Shown here: piece after piece, positions 34,217 through 42,185 of the stretch
Numbering within the stretch: the stretch's first letter is position 1
Layout of the letters: each line of letters opens with the position of its first letter
DNA from: Desulfitobacterium sp050251735
GTDB taxonomy: Bacteria > Bacillota > Desulfitobacteriia > Desulfitobacteriales > Desulfitobacteriaceae
DNA length: 64,000 nt
Direction: 5' to 3'
NCBI GenBank assembly: GCA_050251735.1
Contig: JBFWMF010000001.1
Location: 124,001-188,000 of the forward strand
Made by a program: the position numbers and the translations under genes
The notes under the pieces: generated by a model
Database searches by the model: none
Told to the model about the DNA's origin: nothing
What the model saw: the letters and a program-made list of their open reading frames with translations, nothing else

Positions 34217-35461
34217 ATGCCTAAGGGGAAACAACTCAAAGTCGTCGTGATCGGAGGCGGGGCCGCCGGTTTGTTTTCTGCGATCATAGCCGGTCAGGCT
34301 GGAGCGGCGGTGACTATCTTAGAGAGAAATCAGCGGGTCGGCAAGAAAATCTTAGCCACGGGTAATGGGCGTTGTAATCTAACAAATACGGATCTGCAGC
34401 TGGCACATTATCATGGTCAGAATCCGCAATTTGCTAGGCAGGCTTTGCAAGCCTTTGATAATAATCAAGCCATTGAGTTTTTTGAGGGCCTTGGCATTGC
34501 TCATAAGGTGGAAGAGGAAGGTAAAGTATTTCCTTTTTCTAATCAAGCCTCCAGTGTCTTAGATGTCCTACGCTATGAAGTAGAACGTTTAGGAATTGAA
34601 GTGGTATTGGAAGCGGAAGTAAAAGGACTCCACAGGCTGGATAAAGGCTTTGAGGTTCTGACGAAGGATGGAAAAGAGTACTTTGCCCATCGAGTCATTC
34701 TCGCGACAGGAGGGAAGGCTGCTCCGAACTTGGGTTCTACCGGGAGTGGATATGCTTTGGCTGAGAGCCTGGGGCATCGTCTTGTAGAGCCGTTTCCAGC
34801 CTTAGTACAGCTTAAGCTTGCCGAACCCTTTCTCAAGCAGATCAAAGGCATCAAATTCGAGGGGTTGGCTGAGATTATTGTCAAAGATAAATCCCTGGCC
34901 CAAGCCCAAGGGGAATTGCTATTCACGGAATACGGAATTTCCGGACCGCCGATTTTTCAATTAAGCCGTGCGGCTGCCGAGAAATTAAAAAGCAAACAAG
35001 AGGTTTGGGTTAAGGTCTCGATGCTTCATACCTGGCCAAAGGATAAGCTGGCTCACTACCTACAGAAGCGCTGGCAAGATCAGCCGGAAAAAAGTGTGCA
35101 CTTTAGCTTCGTTGGCTTTATCAACAAGCAATTAACACCTGTTGTTTTAAAACAGGCGGGTATTGAAGATATGCACAAATTGGTCGCGGAGCTTACTTCC
35201 CGCGAGAAGGAGGCTATCCTGAATATACTGCAGGACTGGCGTTTTCAGATTACCGGAACTAACACTTGGACAGCTGCTCAAGTCACGGCCGGTGGCATTG
35301 ACGTTCGCGATATCCATCCGGCGACTATGGAATCCAAGCTTGTGGAGGGACTTTTCTTTGCTGGAGAAGTTATGGACATAGACGGGGACTGCGGCGGCTA
35401 TAATCTTCAATGGGCTTGGTCCTCAGCCCATTTGGCGGGTAAAAAAGCCGCTGCCGATTAA
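34217..35461 (+). CDS. HI0933-family FAD-dependent oxidoreductase (BaiN-like)
   Basis: Flavoprotein of 414 residues in the HI0933/BaiN family; members are often annotated as NAD(P)-dependent oxidoreductases, but specific substrates are rarely known. The FAD Rossmann motif VVIGGGAAGLFSAI is at residue 8, and the family signatures LERNQRVGKKILATGNGRCNLTN, LATGGKAAPNLGSTGSGY near 170, and DIDGDCGGYNLQWAWSSAHLAGK near the end are clear. GAGGGGG precedes the ATG. It is followed 11 nt later by the C39-like gene, so the two are probably co-transcribed. Confidence 0.9.
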   Translation: MPKGKQLKVVVIGGGAAGLFSAIIAGQAGAAVTILERNQRVGKKILATGNGRCNLTNTDLQLAHYHGQNPQFARQALQAFDNNQAIEFFEGLGIAHKVEEEGKVFPFSNQASSVLDVLRYEVERLGIEVVLEAEVKGLHRLDKGFEVLTKDGKEYFAHRVILATGGKAAPNLGSTGSGYALAESLGHRLVEPFPALVQLKLAEPFLKQIKGIKFEGLAEIIVKDKSLAQAQGELLFTEYGISGPPIFQLSRAAAEKLKSKQEVWVKVSMLHTWPKDKLAHYLQKRWQDQPEKSVHFSFVGFINKQLTPVVLKQAGIEDMHKLVAELTSREKEAILNILQDWRFQITGTNTWTAAQVTAGGIDVRDIHPATMESKLVEGLFFAGEVMDIDGDCGGYNLQWAWSSAHLAGKKAAAD

Positions 35462-35472
35462 GGAGTTGGAGA

Positions 35473-36117
35473 ATGTTGATATCAAAATCCATTGCACATC
35501 CTGATGTGTTTAAGCATATTAATCCAGATGGCCATCAAGTGGCATATGGTTCCTGTCAGAGTTGGTATCCGACGACTTTCCAGCGTCTGGCGGGTTGTGG
35601 CCCTTGTGCTGCTACAAATATTTTTTATTATTTAACCTATGAGCAGCGTTCACCTGCGGATCGGCTGCAAAGTCAAAAGGATTGGGTTGCTTTGATGAAG
35701 GAACTGTGGCACTATGTCACACCTTCCTTTCGCGGAGTTCATAAGCTAAGCATGCTTTATAATCCCATGCTGGCTTTCGCCCAAGTCAAGGGGATCGAGC
35801 TCCAATACCATCTTTGCGAAGTACCTGAGGTCGTTTATCGGCGACCGACTATCGGCAAGGTGATTGATTTCTTGGCGGGCGCGCTGGATGACGATGCGCC
35901 GGTCGCCTTTTTGAACTGGCATAATGGTGAGGTAAAAAACCTGAGCTGTTGGCACTGGGTCACCATTATTCAACTCGACTATGAGGAGGATAAGGGCAAG
36001 GCCAGCGTTACGATTTTGGATGAAGGTATCTTAAAGAAGGTTGACCTAGCTTTGTGGATTAAGACAACGACTCTAGGTGGAGGTTTTGTTTACTTCACAA
36101 AAAGTAACGGAGACTAA
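35473..36117 (+). CDS. uncharacterised protein with C39-like cysteine-peptidase motifs
   Basis: A 214-residue protein of unknown function. The catalytic-like cysteine motif LAGCGPCAATNIFYYLT is near residue 40 and a histidine follows in LSCWHWVTIIQLDYE near residue 160, the order and spacing of papain-like C39 folds. There is no signal peptide or membrane segment. The C-terminal aspartate in VTILDEG could complete the triad. Being downstream of a flavoprotein is not known to mean anything specific. Could equally be an enzymatically inactive C39-like fold. Confidence 0.7.
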   Translation: MLISKSIAHPDVFKHINPDGHQVAYGSCQSWYPTTFQRLAGCGPCAATNIFYYLTYEQRSPADRLQSQKDWVALMKELWHYVTPSFRGVHKLSMLYNPMLAFAQVKGIELQYHLCEVPEVVYRRPTIGKVIDFLAGALDDDAPVAFLNWHNGEVKNLSCWHWVTIIQLDYEEDKGKASVTILDEGILKKVDLALWIKTTTLGGGFVYFTKSNGD

Positions 36118-36118
36118 G

Positions 36119-36147
36119 AGGAGCCACTGGGCTCCTTGAATTTTTTC
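36119..36147 (+). terminator. rho-independent terminator
   Basis: AGGAGCC pairs with GGCTCCT over the loop ACTG; TGAATTTTTT follows. It starts inside the last codons or just after the C39-like gene. Confidence 0.8.
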
Positions 36148-36152
36148 CTTTA

Positions 36153-36181
36153 TTGACATTAGCGTATTGGTTATAATAAAT
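36153..36181 (+). promoter_or_regulatory. candidate promoter of menA
   Basis: TTGACA at 36153-36158 is exact; -10 candidates TAATAA (15 bp spacing) and ATAAAT (17 bp) are weaker. About 150 nt upstream of the menA start. Confidence 0.4.
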
Positions 36182-36328
36182 AAGGTTAGGTTTGTCTCGA
36201 AGCTCAGGTCGGAATAGGAGATTAGTTTTATCAGAAATAAGCTTATTGTCGATTGTTGTTGATTTGTTAAGCTATAAATGGATGGATTACGCTTGTTGCG
36301 TGGTGAAGTCTTAAAAGAGGAGAAAGTT

Positions 36329-37258
36329 ATGGATGTAGAGCACAAGGATGCACAGTTGAATAAGAAAAACTGGAAGATATGGTGGGAGTTGATCCGACCA
36401 CATACTTTGACAGCGGCCTTTGTGCCGGTTCTCTTAGGCTCAGTTTTGGCTTTGCTGGAGGGCAAAACAAACGCTTTGCTCTTTGCAGCGATGATGGTGG
36501 CTAGTGTGCTTATTCAAGCTGCTACCAATCTATTTAATGAGTATTATGATTTTAAGCGAGGGTTGGATACAGAGAAATCAGTAGGTATTGGCGGAGGCAT
36601 TGTGCGCCATGGGATGTCGCCACGCTTAATCATGACTCTAGCCCTGACGATGTATGGAATTTCCGTTCTTTTGGGTGTTTATATCTGTGCATCTTCCTCT
36701 TGGTGGTTGGCGGTGGTGGGCTCAATTTGCATGCTTATGGGTTATCTCTATACTGGAGGACCCTACCCTATTTCCTACACTCCTTTAGGAGAATTATTTT
36801 CCGGCTTGTTCATGGGTTTCTTGATTATCTTGATTGCCTTCTTTATCCAAACAGGTTATGTTTCTGGTATAGCGATCTTGGTTGCTGTACCCAGCGGTAT
36901 TTTGGTAGGTCTCATCAATTTAGGCAATAATCTCCGCGATCATGATGGGGACAAGGCGAATGGGAGAAAGACTATCCCGGTTGTCTTAGGACCGCAAAAC
37001 GCTGTGAAATTTATGGCTGTGATGTTTGGTCTCGCTTATTTATGGCTGGTGGGACTTGTGGTGACCGGGACGATTACTCCTTGGATTCTTTTGTCCCTGC
37101 TGAGTATTCCCAAAGCGATCCAAGCGACCCAAGGGTTTGTCGGCAAGACCGAGCCTATAACCATGATGCCGGCGATGAAAGCCACGGGACAAACGAATAC
37201 CTATTTCGGATTATTGATGGTTATAGGACTTTTTATCAGCTATTTGCTAGCTATTTAA
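36329..37258 (+). CDS. menA: 1,4-dihydroxy-2-naphthoate polyprenyltransferase MenA
   Basis: UbiA-family membrane prenyltransferase that makes demethylmenaquinone, the precursor of the quinone used in anaerobic respiration. The ATG at 36329 has GAGGAG upstream. 309 residues with about eight membrane segments. The two aspartate-rich motifs are NLFNEYYDFKRGLD near residue 72 and NNLRDHDGDKANGRKT near 205. WWELIRPHTLTAAFVPVLLG at the N-terminus is typical of MenA. The gene is flanked by a terminator and a 350-nt gap, so it is probably monocistronic. Confidence 0.92.
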   Translation: MDVEHKDAQLNKKNWKIWWELIRPHTLTAAFVPVLLGSVLALLEGKTNALLFAAMMVASVLIQAATNLFNEYYDFKRGLDTEKSVGIGGGIVRHGMSPRLIMTLALTMYGISVLLGVYICASSSWWLAVVGSICMLMGYLYTGGPYPISYTPLGELFSGLFMGFLIILIAFFIQTGYVSGIAILVAVPSGILVGLINLGNNLRDHDGDKANGRKTIPVVLGPQNAVKFMAVMFGLAYLWLVGLVVTGTITPWILLSLLSIPKAIQATQGFVGKTEPITMMPAMKATGQTNTYFGLLMVIGLFISYLLAI

Positions 37259-37421
37259 CATCGGACTAACCCTCCTTGAGTTCCACCGCTAGGCTGAAGA
37301 ATTGTTTTTACTTAGGGTCTGCTTCAACATGTATCCGACCTTAGAATTTCAAGAGATTAAAGTGATAGGTTTCTGAACTCAGAAATAGGATTTTGAGAAA
37401 TAGAATGCGAAAAGTTAGAGT

Positions 37422-37486
37422 GCTCCTCTTGAGGTAGACAGTTAAAACGCAGTAACTGTTGATGACAAAGAGGAGCTTTTCTTTAT
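37422..37486 (+). terminator. large stem-loop with T-run, terminator after menA
   Basis: GCTCCTCTT (37422-37430) pairs perfectly with AAGAGGAGC (37468-37476), followed by TTTTCTTTAT. An inner stem AACAGTT-like (ACAGTT with AACTGT) stabilises the loop. Between menA and this hairpin I see nothing else definable. Confidence 0.75.
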
Positions 37487-37487
37487 A

Positions 37488-37541
37488 CGTCGCCTTCAGT
37501 GATGCTTGTAATCTATGTCATAGCGAAGTCGGATTTCTTTA
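37488..37541 (+). repeat. intergenic repeat, copy A
   Basis: Similar in layout to 41129-41185: ...TCGCCTTCAGT at the 5' side, then about 25-30 variable bases, then GCGAAGTCGGATTTCTTTA. Copy B has TTCGCCTTCAGT and GCGAAGCCGGGTTTTCTTTA. The left arm of A lacks two T residues and its stem is decayed. Confidence 0.5.
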
Positions 37542-37611
37542 GCACTGAACGGTAAGGATATTTATTTTTCTGCTTGGGAAAACTGAGCTTAAGAATCGTG
37601 AGGTGAATGGG

Positions 37612-37947
37612 TTGACGACCGATCATGACAAGGACTTAAGTCGATCTGAAGGAAAGCTTCAGTCTGAAGAGGGACAAGAGCTAAGAAAACAGGTTCAGGA
37701 TTTATTGCTGATCTTGGAGAAAATAAACCTGACGGAATACATCACTTACCTGAATAATCCTCGACGTCTGCTTTGGCTTAACTTTGGGGTGGGACTTGTC
37801 AGGGGCCTCGGCGGTGCTATAGGGGCGACGATTCTCTTGGGATTGCTGGCGATGTTTTTAAAAAATCTGGTGCTCTTAAACTTACCGGTGATCGGTGGAG
37901 TTATCGGAGAGCTTGTGGAACTTGTAAATGCGCATAATGGGTATTAG
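37612..37947 (+). CDS. DUF5665 small membrane protein
   Basis: A protein of about 111 residues matching DUF5665 in length and sequence: a charged N-terminal part with heptad-like leucines (ELRKQVQDLLLILEKINLTEY) and then NNPRRLLWLNFGVGLVRGLGGAIGATILLGLLAMFLKNL, one or two membrane helices with glycine-rich packing. The start is uncertain: TTG 37612 has GAGGTG at 37600-37605; GTG 37603 overlaps that site. Function unknown. The next gene is 20 nt away. Confidence 0.8.
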   Translation: MTTDHDKDLSRSEGKLQSEEGQELRKQVQDLLLILEKINLTEYITYLNNPRRLLWLNFGVGLVRGLGGAIGATILLGLLAMFLKNLVLLNLPVIGGVIGELVELVNAHNGY

Positions 37948-37967
37948 GAAATAAGAGGAGGCTCATC

Positions 37968-38636
37968 ATGACAGATAGTAAATACTCAAAACTTATTGAA
38001 CAGCTAAAAAAAGATAAGGAAGAAGCGATGGAAATGGCAGCCGAACTGATTACTGGGGATATGCGAGAATCCCTTGGTGAGCTTTCGGTAATCGACAATC
38101 ATCCCGCGGATATTGCCACGGAGGTCTATGAACGTTCTCGAGACGTGGCAAGCCATGATCGCCTCCAGCACAGGGTTCATGCTATGAATTCGGCATTGCA
38201 GCGCTATGAAGAAGGTAAGTATGGAATCTGTGAGCATTGTCAAAAGGACATTCCCTTGGAGAGGTTGGAAGCCTTGCCCTATACCACCGTTTGTACCGCC
38301 TGCAGTCGTTTAGAGGAAAAAGAAGAGCAGCATTCCCTACATCGAGAGCCCGTGGAGGATGAGCTCCTTCATAATCCTTTTTCAAGATCCTTTAACGATG
38401 GAACCGATCGCGTTGGCTTTGATGGGGAGGATTCTTGGCAAGCGGTAGCCAGCTTTGGGACCTCTGATTCGCCTCAAGATTTAGGTGCGAATCGAGACCT
38501 GAGTGATCCCAATACCTTTTATGAGGATGGGGATGAAGTGATCGGAGCAGTTCAAGCGGTGGAGACATTGGAGGTTGAAGTGGAACCCGGCTTGGACAAT
38601 ACGGTGTATTATGGAAGAAGACACGGTCGATCTTAG
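37968..38636 (+). CDS. TraR/DksA-type C4 zinc-finger protein, YteA family
   Basis: A 222-residue protein with a DksA/TraR zinc finger: CEHCQKDI near residue 87 and CTACSRLEE near 108. The N-terminal helical part KYSKLIEQLKKDKEEAMEMA and AMNSALQRYEEGKYGIC are as in YteA, found in spore formers; the family has poorly known roles in sporulation or transcription control. The C-terminal 90 residues are acidic and less conserved, ending VYYGRRHGRS. GAGGAGG-type site precedes the ATG. Confidence 0.85.
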   Translation: MTDSKYSKLIEQLKKDKEEAMEMAAELITGDMRESLGELSVIDNHPADIATEVYERSRDVASHDRLQHRVHAMNSALQRYEEGKYGICEHCQKDIPLERLEALPYTTVCTACSRLEEKEEQHSLHREPVEDELLHNPFSRSFNDGTDRVGFDGEDSWQAVASFGTSDSPQDLGANRDLSDPNTFYEDGDEVIGAVQAVETLEVEVEPGLDNTVYYGRRHGRS

Positions 38637-38712
38637 TAGGTACAGCATTGCCCGCCCCCGCCTTCGTATGTTAAGATAGATGAGCAAATATCGAGTCGGG
38701 GAGGGTAACAGA

Positions 38713-39171
38713 TTGTTGGTATGGCTAACCATTGCGGGGATTTGGATTTTCGACCGCGTTTTTAAGGTCTATATTCAAGGGAATATGGTCCCCGGTGAAT
38801 CAGTCATTGTGATACCCAAAATTTTTCATTTAACCTATGTCTTAAATCCGGGAGCAGCTTTTGGTTTATTGCCGGGTCAGTCCTGGGTGTTTATTCTTAC
38901 AGCAGTAGTGGTCCTGGCGGGAATAATCTATGCTCAATTGAAGATGTTCCCACGGGAAGAATGGGTGACTCGTTTAGCCTTAGGGCTCATCGGCGGAGGA
39001 GCTTTAGGTAATCTTTATGATCGGGTTTTTATCGGTAAGGTTGTGGATTATCTTGACTTCCAGATTTGGCCTTTCGTATTTAATTTCGCCGATAGTGCTA
39101 TCGTTGTTGGTGTTGGTCTATTGATGCTGATGATGTTCCGGCATGAAACTAAGGAACAGAAGGCCGAGTGA
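38713..39171 (+). CDS. lspA: lipoprotein signal peptidase II (LspA)
   Basis: Membrane aspartyl peptidase removing the signal peptide of prolipoproteins; the adaptor at 59.5 kb is a lipoprotein that would need it. The start is taken at TTG 38713, with GGGAGG seven nt upstream, giving 152 residues with the first helix at the N-terminus; the ATG at 38680 lacks a good site. Catalytic aspartates are in GNLYDRVFIGKVVDYLDF and FNFADSAIV. Four membrane segments. lspA is followed by an RluA-family gene and then pyrR, a common Firmicute arrangement. Confidence 0.92.
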   Translation: MLVWLTIAGIWIFDRVFKVYIQGNMVPGESVIVIPKIFHLTYVLNPGAAFGLLPGQSWVFILTAVVVLAGIIYAQLKMFPREEWVTRLALGLIGGGALGNLYDRVFIGKVVDYLDFQIWPFVFNFADSAIVVGVGLLMLMMFRHETKEQKAE

Positions 39172-39205
39172 GTTTGGAGAAAAGGGAATGGAATAGGGGA
39201 CAAGT

Positions 39206-40204
39206 ATGAATTGCGAAGGGTTAAATGGATTAGAAACGTATGAAGAAAATCTAGAGATGGATTTAGGGATAGAAGACTTGGAGCAGGTCGGCTTAGGTGA
39301 AGCATTGGCACTCGAGCTACCGGAAGGAACCCGCTTGGATGTTGGTGTCACTGAAGTGGTCGACAAGAGCCGCTCTTATGTTCAAGGTTTGATTGGGGAC
39401 GGTCACGTTCTCGTTAATGGAACCGTAAAAAAATCGAATTATAAGGTTCGCTTAGGAGATAAGATTACAGTCGTGATTCCTCCTCCGCAAGAGTTGAAGG
39501 TGGAAGCAGAGAATATTCCACTGGATATAGTATATGAAGATGAGGATTTACTGGTTGTCAATAAACCACAGGGTATGGTGGTTCACCCGGCACCGGGGGC
39601 TTGGACGGGGACTTTGGTCAATGCTTTGCTTTATCACTGTCAGAATCTCTCTGGCATTAATGGTGTATTACGTCCGGGAATCGTGCATCGTATTGATAAG
39701 GATACCTCGGGGTTACTTGTGGTGGCAAAAAGTGATTTAGCCCACCATGGCTTGGCTGAACAAGTTAAAGCCCATAGCATGACACGCCAATACCAAGCTA
39801 TTGTGCACGGGGTGTTGTTCGAACCTTCGGGAACGATTGATGCTCCTATTGGCAGGGATCAGGCTGATCGTAAAAAAATGGCGGTGGTTTTTCATAATTC
39901 TAAAGAAGCTATAACTCATTATGAGGTTCTGGAGCGTTTTTCTGATTTTACCTATGTTCAGGCTCGCTTAGAAACAGGCAGAACTCATCAGATTCGCGTT
40001 CATCTGGCCTACCTTAAACATCCGGTTTTGGGAGACCCGTTGTATGGACCAAGGAAAAATCCTTTTGCTATCCAAGGTCAAATGTTACATGCTTTACGCT
40101 TAGGGTTTATCCACCCGAGGACTGGAGAATATCTCGAGTTTAGTGCTTCGCCACCGGAACGTTTTCAGAAGACTTTACAAGCGATTCGTGAAGGGGAGAG
40201 GTAG
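39206..40204 (+). CDS. RluA-family pseudouridine synthase (RluD/YlyB-like)
   Basis: RNA-modifying enzyme with an N-terminal S4 RNA-binding domain (GTRLDVGVTEVVDKSRSYVQGLI...VKKSNYKVRLGDKITV) and the catalytic RluA domain with the nucleophilic aspartate in GIVHRIDKDTSGLLVVAKS near residue 155. Also ARLETGRTHQIRVHLAYL. 332 residues, longer N-terminal extension than RluD of E. coli. The specific rRNA site cannot be told. It lies 35 nt after lspA. Confidence 0.92.
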   Translation: MNCEGLNGLETYEENLEMDLGIEDLEQVGLGEALALELPEGTRLDVGVTEVVDKSRSYVQGLIGDGHVLVNGTVKKSNYKVRLGDKITVVIPPPQELKVEAENIPLDIVYEDEDLLVVNKPQGMVVHPAPGAWTGTLVNALLYHCQNLSGINGVLRPGIVHRIDKDTSGLLVVAKSDLAHHGLAEQVKAHSMTRQYQAIVHGVLFEPSGTIDAPIGRDQADRKKMAVVFHNSKEAITHYEVLERFSDFTYVQARLETGRTHQIRVHLAYLKHPVLGDPLYGPRKNPFAIQGQMLHALRLGFIHPRTGEYLEFSASPPERFQKTLQAIREGER

Positions 40205-40282
40205 TTACATCAGCTTCTGCCCTCTGGATGAATGAATAAATTATCGTTTAACATACTTTGAAAAATGCATGGGAATTCTGAT

Positions 40283-40310
40283 TGACAATGGTTGGCATCT
40301 AAGTTAGACT
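40283..40310 (+). promoter_or_regulatory. candidate pyr operon promoter
   Basis: TTGACA at 40283-40288 and TAGACT at 40305-40310 with a 16-bp spacer, just before the PyrR leader. Confidence 0.5.
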
Positions 40311-40331
40311 AAAATTGTGATAGCCTTTAAA

Positions 40332-40402
40332 AAGGTCCTGTGAGACGCAGAAGGCAGAAAGAAGTAGGATAACTGTCTGCTGCGCAAGTAGGCAGTTTTT
40401 TT
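40332..40402 (+). promoter_or_regulatory. PyrR-responsive transcription attenuator upstream of pyrR
   Basis: AAGGTCCTGTGAGACGCAG at 40332-40350 matches the PyrR-binding loop pattern (TCCNGNGAG). AACTGTCTGCT (40371-40381) pairs with AGTAGGCAGTT (40387-40397), G-U pairs included, with seven T residues after it. PyrR bound to UMP should favour the terminator (known mechanism). Confidence 0.85.
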
Positions 40403-40430
40403 GTACGTATATGGGCAAGGGGGCAAAGCT

Positions 40431-40985
40431 TTGGAAGGGATCACAAAGAGCAAGATTCTGGATGCAGATGGAATCCGAAGGGCGATCACGCGGATTGCCC
40501 ACGAAATTATCGAAAAAAATAAAGGAACGGACGGAGTCGTCCTGATTGGTATCCGACGTCGCGGCGTTCCGTTGGCGGAGCGAATTCGACAACGCATCGA
40601 AGAATTTGAAGGCGTTAAACTTCCCTTAGGGATACTAGATATCACCTTATATCGAGATGATCTAAGTCGGATTGATATACAGCCGGTAGTTCATCAAACC
40701 GAGGTGCCCTTTCCTATAGAAGGGAAGACAGTTGTTTTAGTAGATGATGTTTTATTCACGGGACGCACTGCCCGAGCCGCTCTCGATGCTACCATGGATT
40801 TAGGAAGGGCGGAAAAAATCCAATTGGCTGTCCTTGTGGATCGCGGTCATCGAGAACTCCCCATCCGTGCCGATTATGTGGGAAAGAACCTTCCCACCTC
40901 GAGCCGAGAGATTGTCTCCGTCTGCATTCAAGAGATTGATGAAGCGGATGAAGTACTTTTGCTGGAGCGTTCTGAACAAAAGTAA
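40431..40985 (+). CDS. pyrR: PyrR, pyrimidine operon attenuator/uracil phosphoribosyltransferase
   Basis: RNA-binding regulator that senses UMP/PRPP and also has weak uracil phosphoribosyltransferase activity. The start is TTG 40431 with AAGGGGG upstream; the frame is open to TTG 40401, in the attenuator. 184 residues with the PRPP-binding loop VVLVDDVLFTGRTARAA near 97 and the N-terminal AITRIAHEIIEKN, plus GIRRRGVPLAERI. It opens the pyr operon and controls two leaders. Confidence 0.95.
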   Translation: MEGITKSKILDADGIRRAITRIAHEIIEKNKGTDGVVLIGIRRRGVPLAERIRQRIEEFEGVKLPLGILDITLYRDDLSRIDIQPVVHQTEVPFPIEGKTVVLVDDVLFTGRTARAALDATMDLGRAEKIQLAVLVDRGHRELPIRADYVGKNLPTSSREIVSVCIQEIDEADEVLLLERSEQK

Positions 40986-41033
40986 TTAGCATAAGGTATG
41001 AAATCAACGCGACTAACTTAAGATACCCTTTAA

Positions 41034-41118
41034 GAGCTTTCCAGAGAGTGAGCCAAGGGTAGAGAATACAGGGTACTTGTATCCGTATATCCTCTTACCT
41101 TTGGTAAGGGGATTTTTT
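41034..41118 (+). promoter_or_regulatory. second PyrR-type attenuator, between pyrR and pyrB
   Basis: TTCCAGAGAGTGAGCC near 41039 fits the PyrR-binding loop. ATCCTCTTACC (41089-41099) pairs with GGTAAGGGGAT (41103-41113) with G-U pairs, then TTTTTT. It resembles the pyrR-pyrP and pyrP-pyrB leaders of B. subtilis. Confidence 0.8.
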
Positions 41119-41128
41119 GTGCAACCAA

Positions 41129-41185
41129 CGACTTCGCCTTCAGTAGTTGTGCTCTTAAAGGTTCGGCGAAGCCGGGTTTTCTTTA
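41129..41185 (+). repeat. intergenic repeat, copy B (hairpin with T-rich end)
   Basis: ACTTCGCC (41131-41138) pairs with GGCGAAGC within TTCGGCGAAGCC; GGGTTTTCTTTA follows, so it can act as a second terminator. Related to 37488-37541. A half-copy of the left side, ACTTCGCCTT, occurs at 34141-34150. Confidence 0.5.
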
Positions 41186-41246
41186 TAGGTATCAGTAAGT
41201 TTAAGGTTTTACTTATATAATAATAGAACTGTAGGGGGAGAAAAGT

Positions 41247-42185
41247 ATGGGATGGACTCGAAAAGACATTCTGCATATGGAAGATCTAAAACCAAGTGAG
41301 ATTCAAATCATCATCAATACGGCAAAACCCATGAAGGAAATCTTGTCAAGGACTGTAAAGAAGCTGCCAACCTTTCGCGGGAGATCGGTGTATAACTTGT
41401 TTTTTGAATCCTCTACCCGCACCAGAACTTCCTTTGAAACAGCAGCGAAGATTCTCGGTGCCGATACTACCAGCTTGGCCGTGGCTCAGAGCAGTGTCAA
41501 TAAGGGCGAAAGTTTGCTTGATACCGTGAGAACCTTGCAAGCCATGAAGCCGGATCTTGTGGTTATTCGGCACTCTAGTTCGGGTGCGGCCCATTTTCTT
41601 GCTAAGGAACTTAAAGCCGGTGTGATTAACGCTGGGGATGGACAACATGAGCACCCCACCCAAGCCTTGCTCGATTTATTTACCATGCAGGAGCATCTAG
41701 GCAGTGTTGAGGGGAGGAAGATTCTCCTCGTGGGAGACATTCTGCACTCCCGAGTCGCCCGCAGCAATGTCTGGGCCCTTAAAGCCTTGGGGGCTGAAGT
41801 GGTGCTTGTCGGCCCCCCGACCTTGCTCACCCCCGAAATAAAATCCTGGGGTGTGAAAACAACCTATCATCTCGATGAAGAACTAGCTGGAGCCGATGTT
41901 ATCATGGCTTTGCGGCTGCAGCTCGAGCGGCAAAAGGCAGGGCTACTGCCAAGTCTGCGGGAATACTCACAGCTTTACGGAATTACTGCCGAGCGAGTCC
42001 AGCAGACCGGTAAAAAGACCCTGATCATGCATCCCGGACCGGTCAATCGAGGAGTAGAAATTGAAAGCAGTATCGTCAATTCCAGCCAGTCGGTTATTGA
42101 AGAACAAGTAACCAACGGCGTCGCCGTCCGCATGGCCATTATGTATCTATTATTGGGAGGAGGGACAAATCATGTGGTGGATTAA
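41247..42185 (+). CDS. pyrB: aspartate carbamoyltransferase, catalytic subunit
   Basis: Makes N-carbamoyl-aspartate from carbamoyl phosphate and aspartate. 312 residues with the carbamoyl-phosphate loop FFESSTRTRTSFETAAKILGA near residue 51, HEHPTQALLDLF near 130 and HPGPVNRGVEI near 255. No pyrI regulatory subunit follows, as usual in Firmicutes. GGGGGAG precedes the ATG. Its end overlaps pyrC by 14 nt. Confidence 0.97.
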   Translation: MGWTRKDILHMEDLKPSEIQIIINTAKPMKEILSRTVKKLPTFRGRSVYNLFFESSTRTRTSFETAAKILGADTTSLAVAQSSVNKGESLLDTVRTLQAMKPDLVVIRHSSSGAAHFLAKELKAGVINAGDGQHEHPTQALLDLFTMQEHLGSVEGRKILLVGDILHSRVARSNVWALKALGAEVVLVGPPTLLTPEIKSWGVKTTYHLDEELAGADVIMALRLQLERQKAGLLPSLREYSQLYGITAERVQQTGKKTLIMHPGPVNRGVEIESSIVNSSQSVIEEQVTNGVAVRMAIMYLLLGGGTNHVVD

